Shown here one piece after another: positions 63,001 to 64,000 of a stretch of DNA of 64,000 nucleotides. The notes under the pieces are model-generated. The model worked only from the letters and a program-made list of their open reading frames with translations. It was not told where the DNA came from and searched no databases. A program made the translations under genes and the position numbers. Position 1 is the stretch's first letter. Every line of letters starts with the position of its first letter. This DNA comes from JBHHUI01 sp965248775 (lineage in GTDB: Bacteria; Chloroflexota; Anaerolineae; Anaerolineales; JBHHUI01). The DNA is taken from positions 6,138,001 through 6,202,000 of the forward strand of contig OZ252150.1 in NCBI GenBank assembly GCA_965248775.1, written 5' to 3'.

Positions 63001-64000
63001 CTATTCCTCCAGTGATTCGTTCGGCGTGCCGCTAAGTATTTCGCGCAGAGTTTGGACGTTCACCAACTCGAACTCGAGATGATCAAACAGCGCTTCCATA
63101 TCATCCACGCGGGTGGTCAAGGTCTGATCGTTGATGACGATGCCCATTACTTGATCAAGTGTCGCTGTCTCCAGTGCATTCTCAATTTCCCACAATTCAA
63201 CAGACTGGCCGCCGGCTTCCAATCTGTCGATGGCGTATCCCGTGTTGGAGACCAGAGTGGCGGGATGCCCATTGAGAGAAACCGAACTCGGTATGCTGAG
63301 TAGGTCTTCTTTTGTCGGCTTCGCTCCGCTTTCAGTTCCATCGGCCTTCGAGGCGTGATAGAGCAGTTGTGACACCCAATCCGTCTGTTCATCGGTCATC
63401 CCCGCGGACACGATAGTCTGTTGCGACAATTGGTTGATCAGGCTCATCAGGTCGTCCATCGAACCGAGGTAGATTGCACCATTCGGATAACCTTGCGGAT
63501 TGATTCTTTCGGGATCATTGGTATAGCCATCCCAAAATCCATGCGCAGAGCCGTGATGATGCAGAGCGATCTCGTGGCCATATTCCTCCCATTCAAACAC
63601 AGTCTCCTGCTCAGTATTGTCGAGCACCCACTGCGCCCATTGTGGTGTGAACATCAATGTGTATTTCACACCGAAAGAATCGGCGAGGCCGACGAAGCGC
63701 AGTAAACGCGGCCATAGTTTCTGTACATTTTGGGGGTTATCGCTCTGCTCCAAATGGATGGCAATGAACACACCACGCAGATTAATATCGCGATTAAACG
63801 GGGCGGCCTCAGGAAGCTCTGAAGAAGCGCTATCCGTTGCACTCGTCGGTGCTATTTCTGTTTCGGCCCTACTCGTTGGGGAGATAGCCGCTGCTGCTCC
63901 GGCAGCAGCTGTCGATTCAACTTCGCGTTCTCTCGTAGGGCCGATATCCCTACCTCCACGACGGAAGGCAACACAAGCAGAAACTGAAATTGCAATGAGT
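63001..64000 (-). CDS. Lipoprotein with deacetylase-like domain, N-terminus beyond window
   Basis: The frame is open to the window edge. The first visible residues, LIAISVSACVAFRRGG, look like the end of a lipoprotein signal peptide with Cys acceptor, followed by a low-complexity Ala/Ser/Thr/Glu linker (about 60 residues). The rest reads VFIAIHLEQSDNPQNVQKLWPRLLRFVGLADSFGVKYTLMFTPQWAQWVLD and YGHEIALHHHGSAHGFWDGYT, resembling a polysaccharide-deacetylase/NodB-like barrel with a His-rich loop. The stop abuts the AruI-like start, so they are co-transcribed. GTG 63771 is not needed as a start. Confidence 0.65.
   Translation of the reverse strand, partial: LIAISVSACVAFRRGGRDIGPTREREVESTAAAGAAAAISPTSRAETEIAPTSATDSASSELPEAAPFNRDINLRGVFIAIHLEQSDNPQNVQKLWPRLLRFVGLADSFGVKYTLMFTPQWAQWVLDNTEQETVFEWEEYGHEIALHHHGSAHGFWDGYTNDPERINPQGYPNGAIYLGSMDDLMSLINQLSQQTIVSAGMTDEQTDWVSQLLYHASKADGTESGAKPTKEDLLSIPSSVSLNGHPATLVSNTGYAIDRLEAGGQSVELWEIENALETATLDQVMGIVINDQTLTTRVDDMEALFDHLEFELVNVQTLREILSGTPNESLEE

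Overview
The window looks like an accessory-rich stretch of a Chloroflexota-type genome (Anaerolineae/Caldilineae-like). This is inferred from several features: a peptide-type ABC substrate-binding lipoprotein with a long valine/glutamate linker, a crotonyl-CoA carboxylase/reductase, an inositol cluster with a LacD-type aldolase, DUF2652 and PRC-barrel proteins, and a heavy load of IS630, ISAzo13, ISKra4, IS701, ISNCY and IS3 elements. No rRNA, tRNA or CRISPR array was recognised.

Layout. 1-10.6 kb is a mobile-element island: an IS1-like fragment, four adjacent IS630-family elements, a decayed IS3-like element and half of a Tn3-family transposase. 10.8-16.9 kb is a minus-strand inositol catabolism cluster (LacD-like aldolase, iolB, a PhyH dioxygenase, iolE, iolC, and broken transaldolase and transporter remnants). 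17-23 kb has a Rieske oxygenase, an IS701-type element that truncates a membrane protein gene, and a nest of insertions (ISAzo13 inside an IS3 piece inside ISKra4). 23.2-33.8 kb is a plus-strand run: a complete oligopeptide-type ABC transporter, a PRC-barrel protein, a tandem pair of membrane/propeller proteins (the first with an in-frame stop) and a PHP phosphoesterase. 33.8-50.3 kb is mostly minus strand: a CoA-ester lyase, OsmC, a decayed corrinoid methyltransferase pair, IclR, a truncated ProV-type ATPase, an acyl-CoA dehydrogenase, Ccr, an acyl-CoA ligase broken by an ISNCY-type element, a DmdA-like demethylase, a TPP enzyme and a 2-hydroxyacid dehydrogenase. 50.6-64 kb holds small house-keeping-like genes, a second ISAzo13 copy, an ArsR/SRPBCC pair with a clear operator, a Rieske oxygenase split by an IS3 element, an AruI-like TPP decarboxylase and a lipoprotein deacetylase-like protein that runs off the window.

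The most unusual signal is a family of very short inserted elements, usually 27 bp (some 21-26 bp). They share one architecture: a 4-base arm W, a 7-base arm P (typically ACCCAGT), a 5-base spacer, then the reverse complements of W and of P in the same order. W and P therefore pair in crossing fashion, as in a pseudoknot or two mutually exclusive hairpins, and the W arms co-vary between copies (CATG/CATG, ACCG/CGGT, CACG/CGTG, GCAG/CTGC, TAGT/ACTA). I find 17 loci. Sixteen lie inside transposase genes of four IS types (IS630, two unrelated IS3-like elements, ISKra4) and one in a decayed transaldolase region. They nest inside one another up to three deep (81 bp = 3 x 27), and most insertion lengths are multiples of three, so some transposase frames stay open across them.

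Much of the window is decaying: at least ten genes are truncated, frameshifted or interrupted. The functional core probably comprises inositol use, peptide or opine uptake, and acyl-CoA and possibly methylated-sulfur metabolism. Family names come from recognising sequence features by eye; no database search was run.
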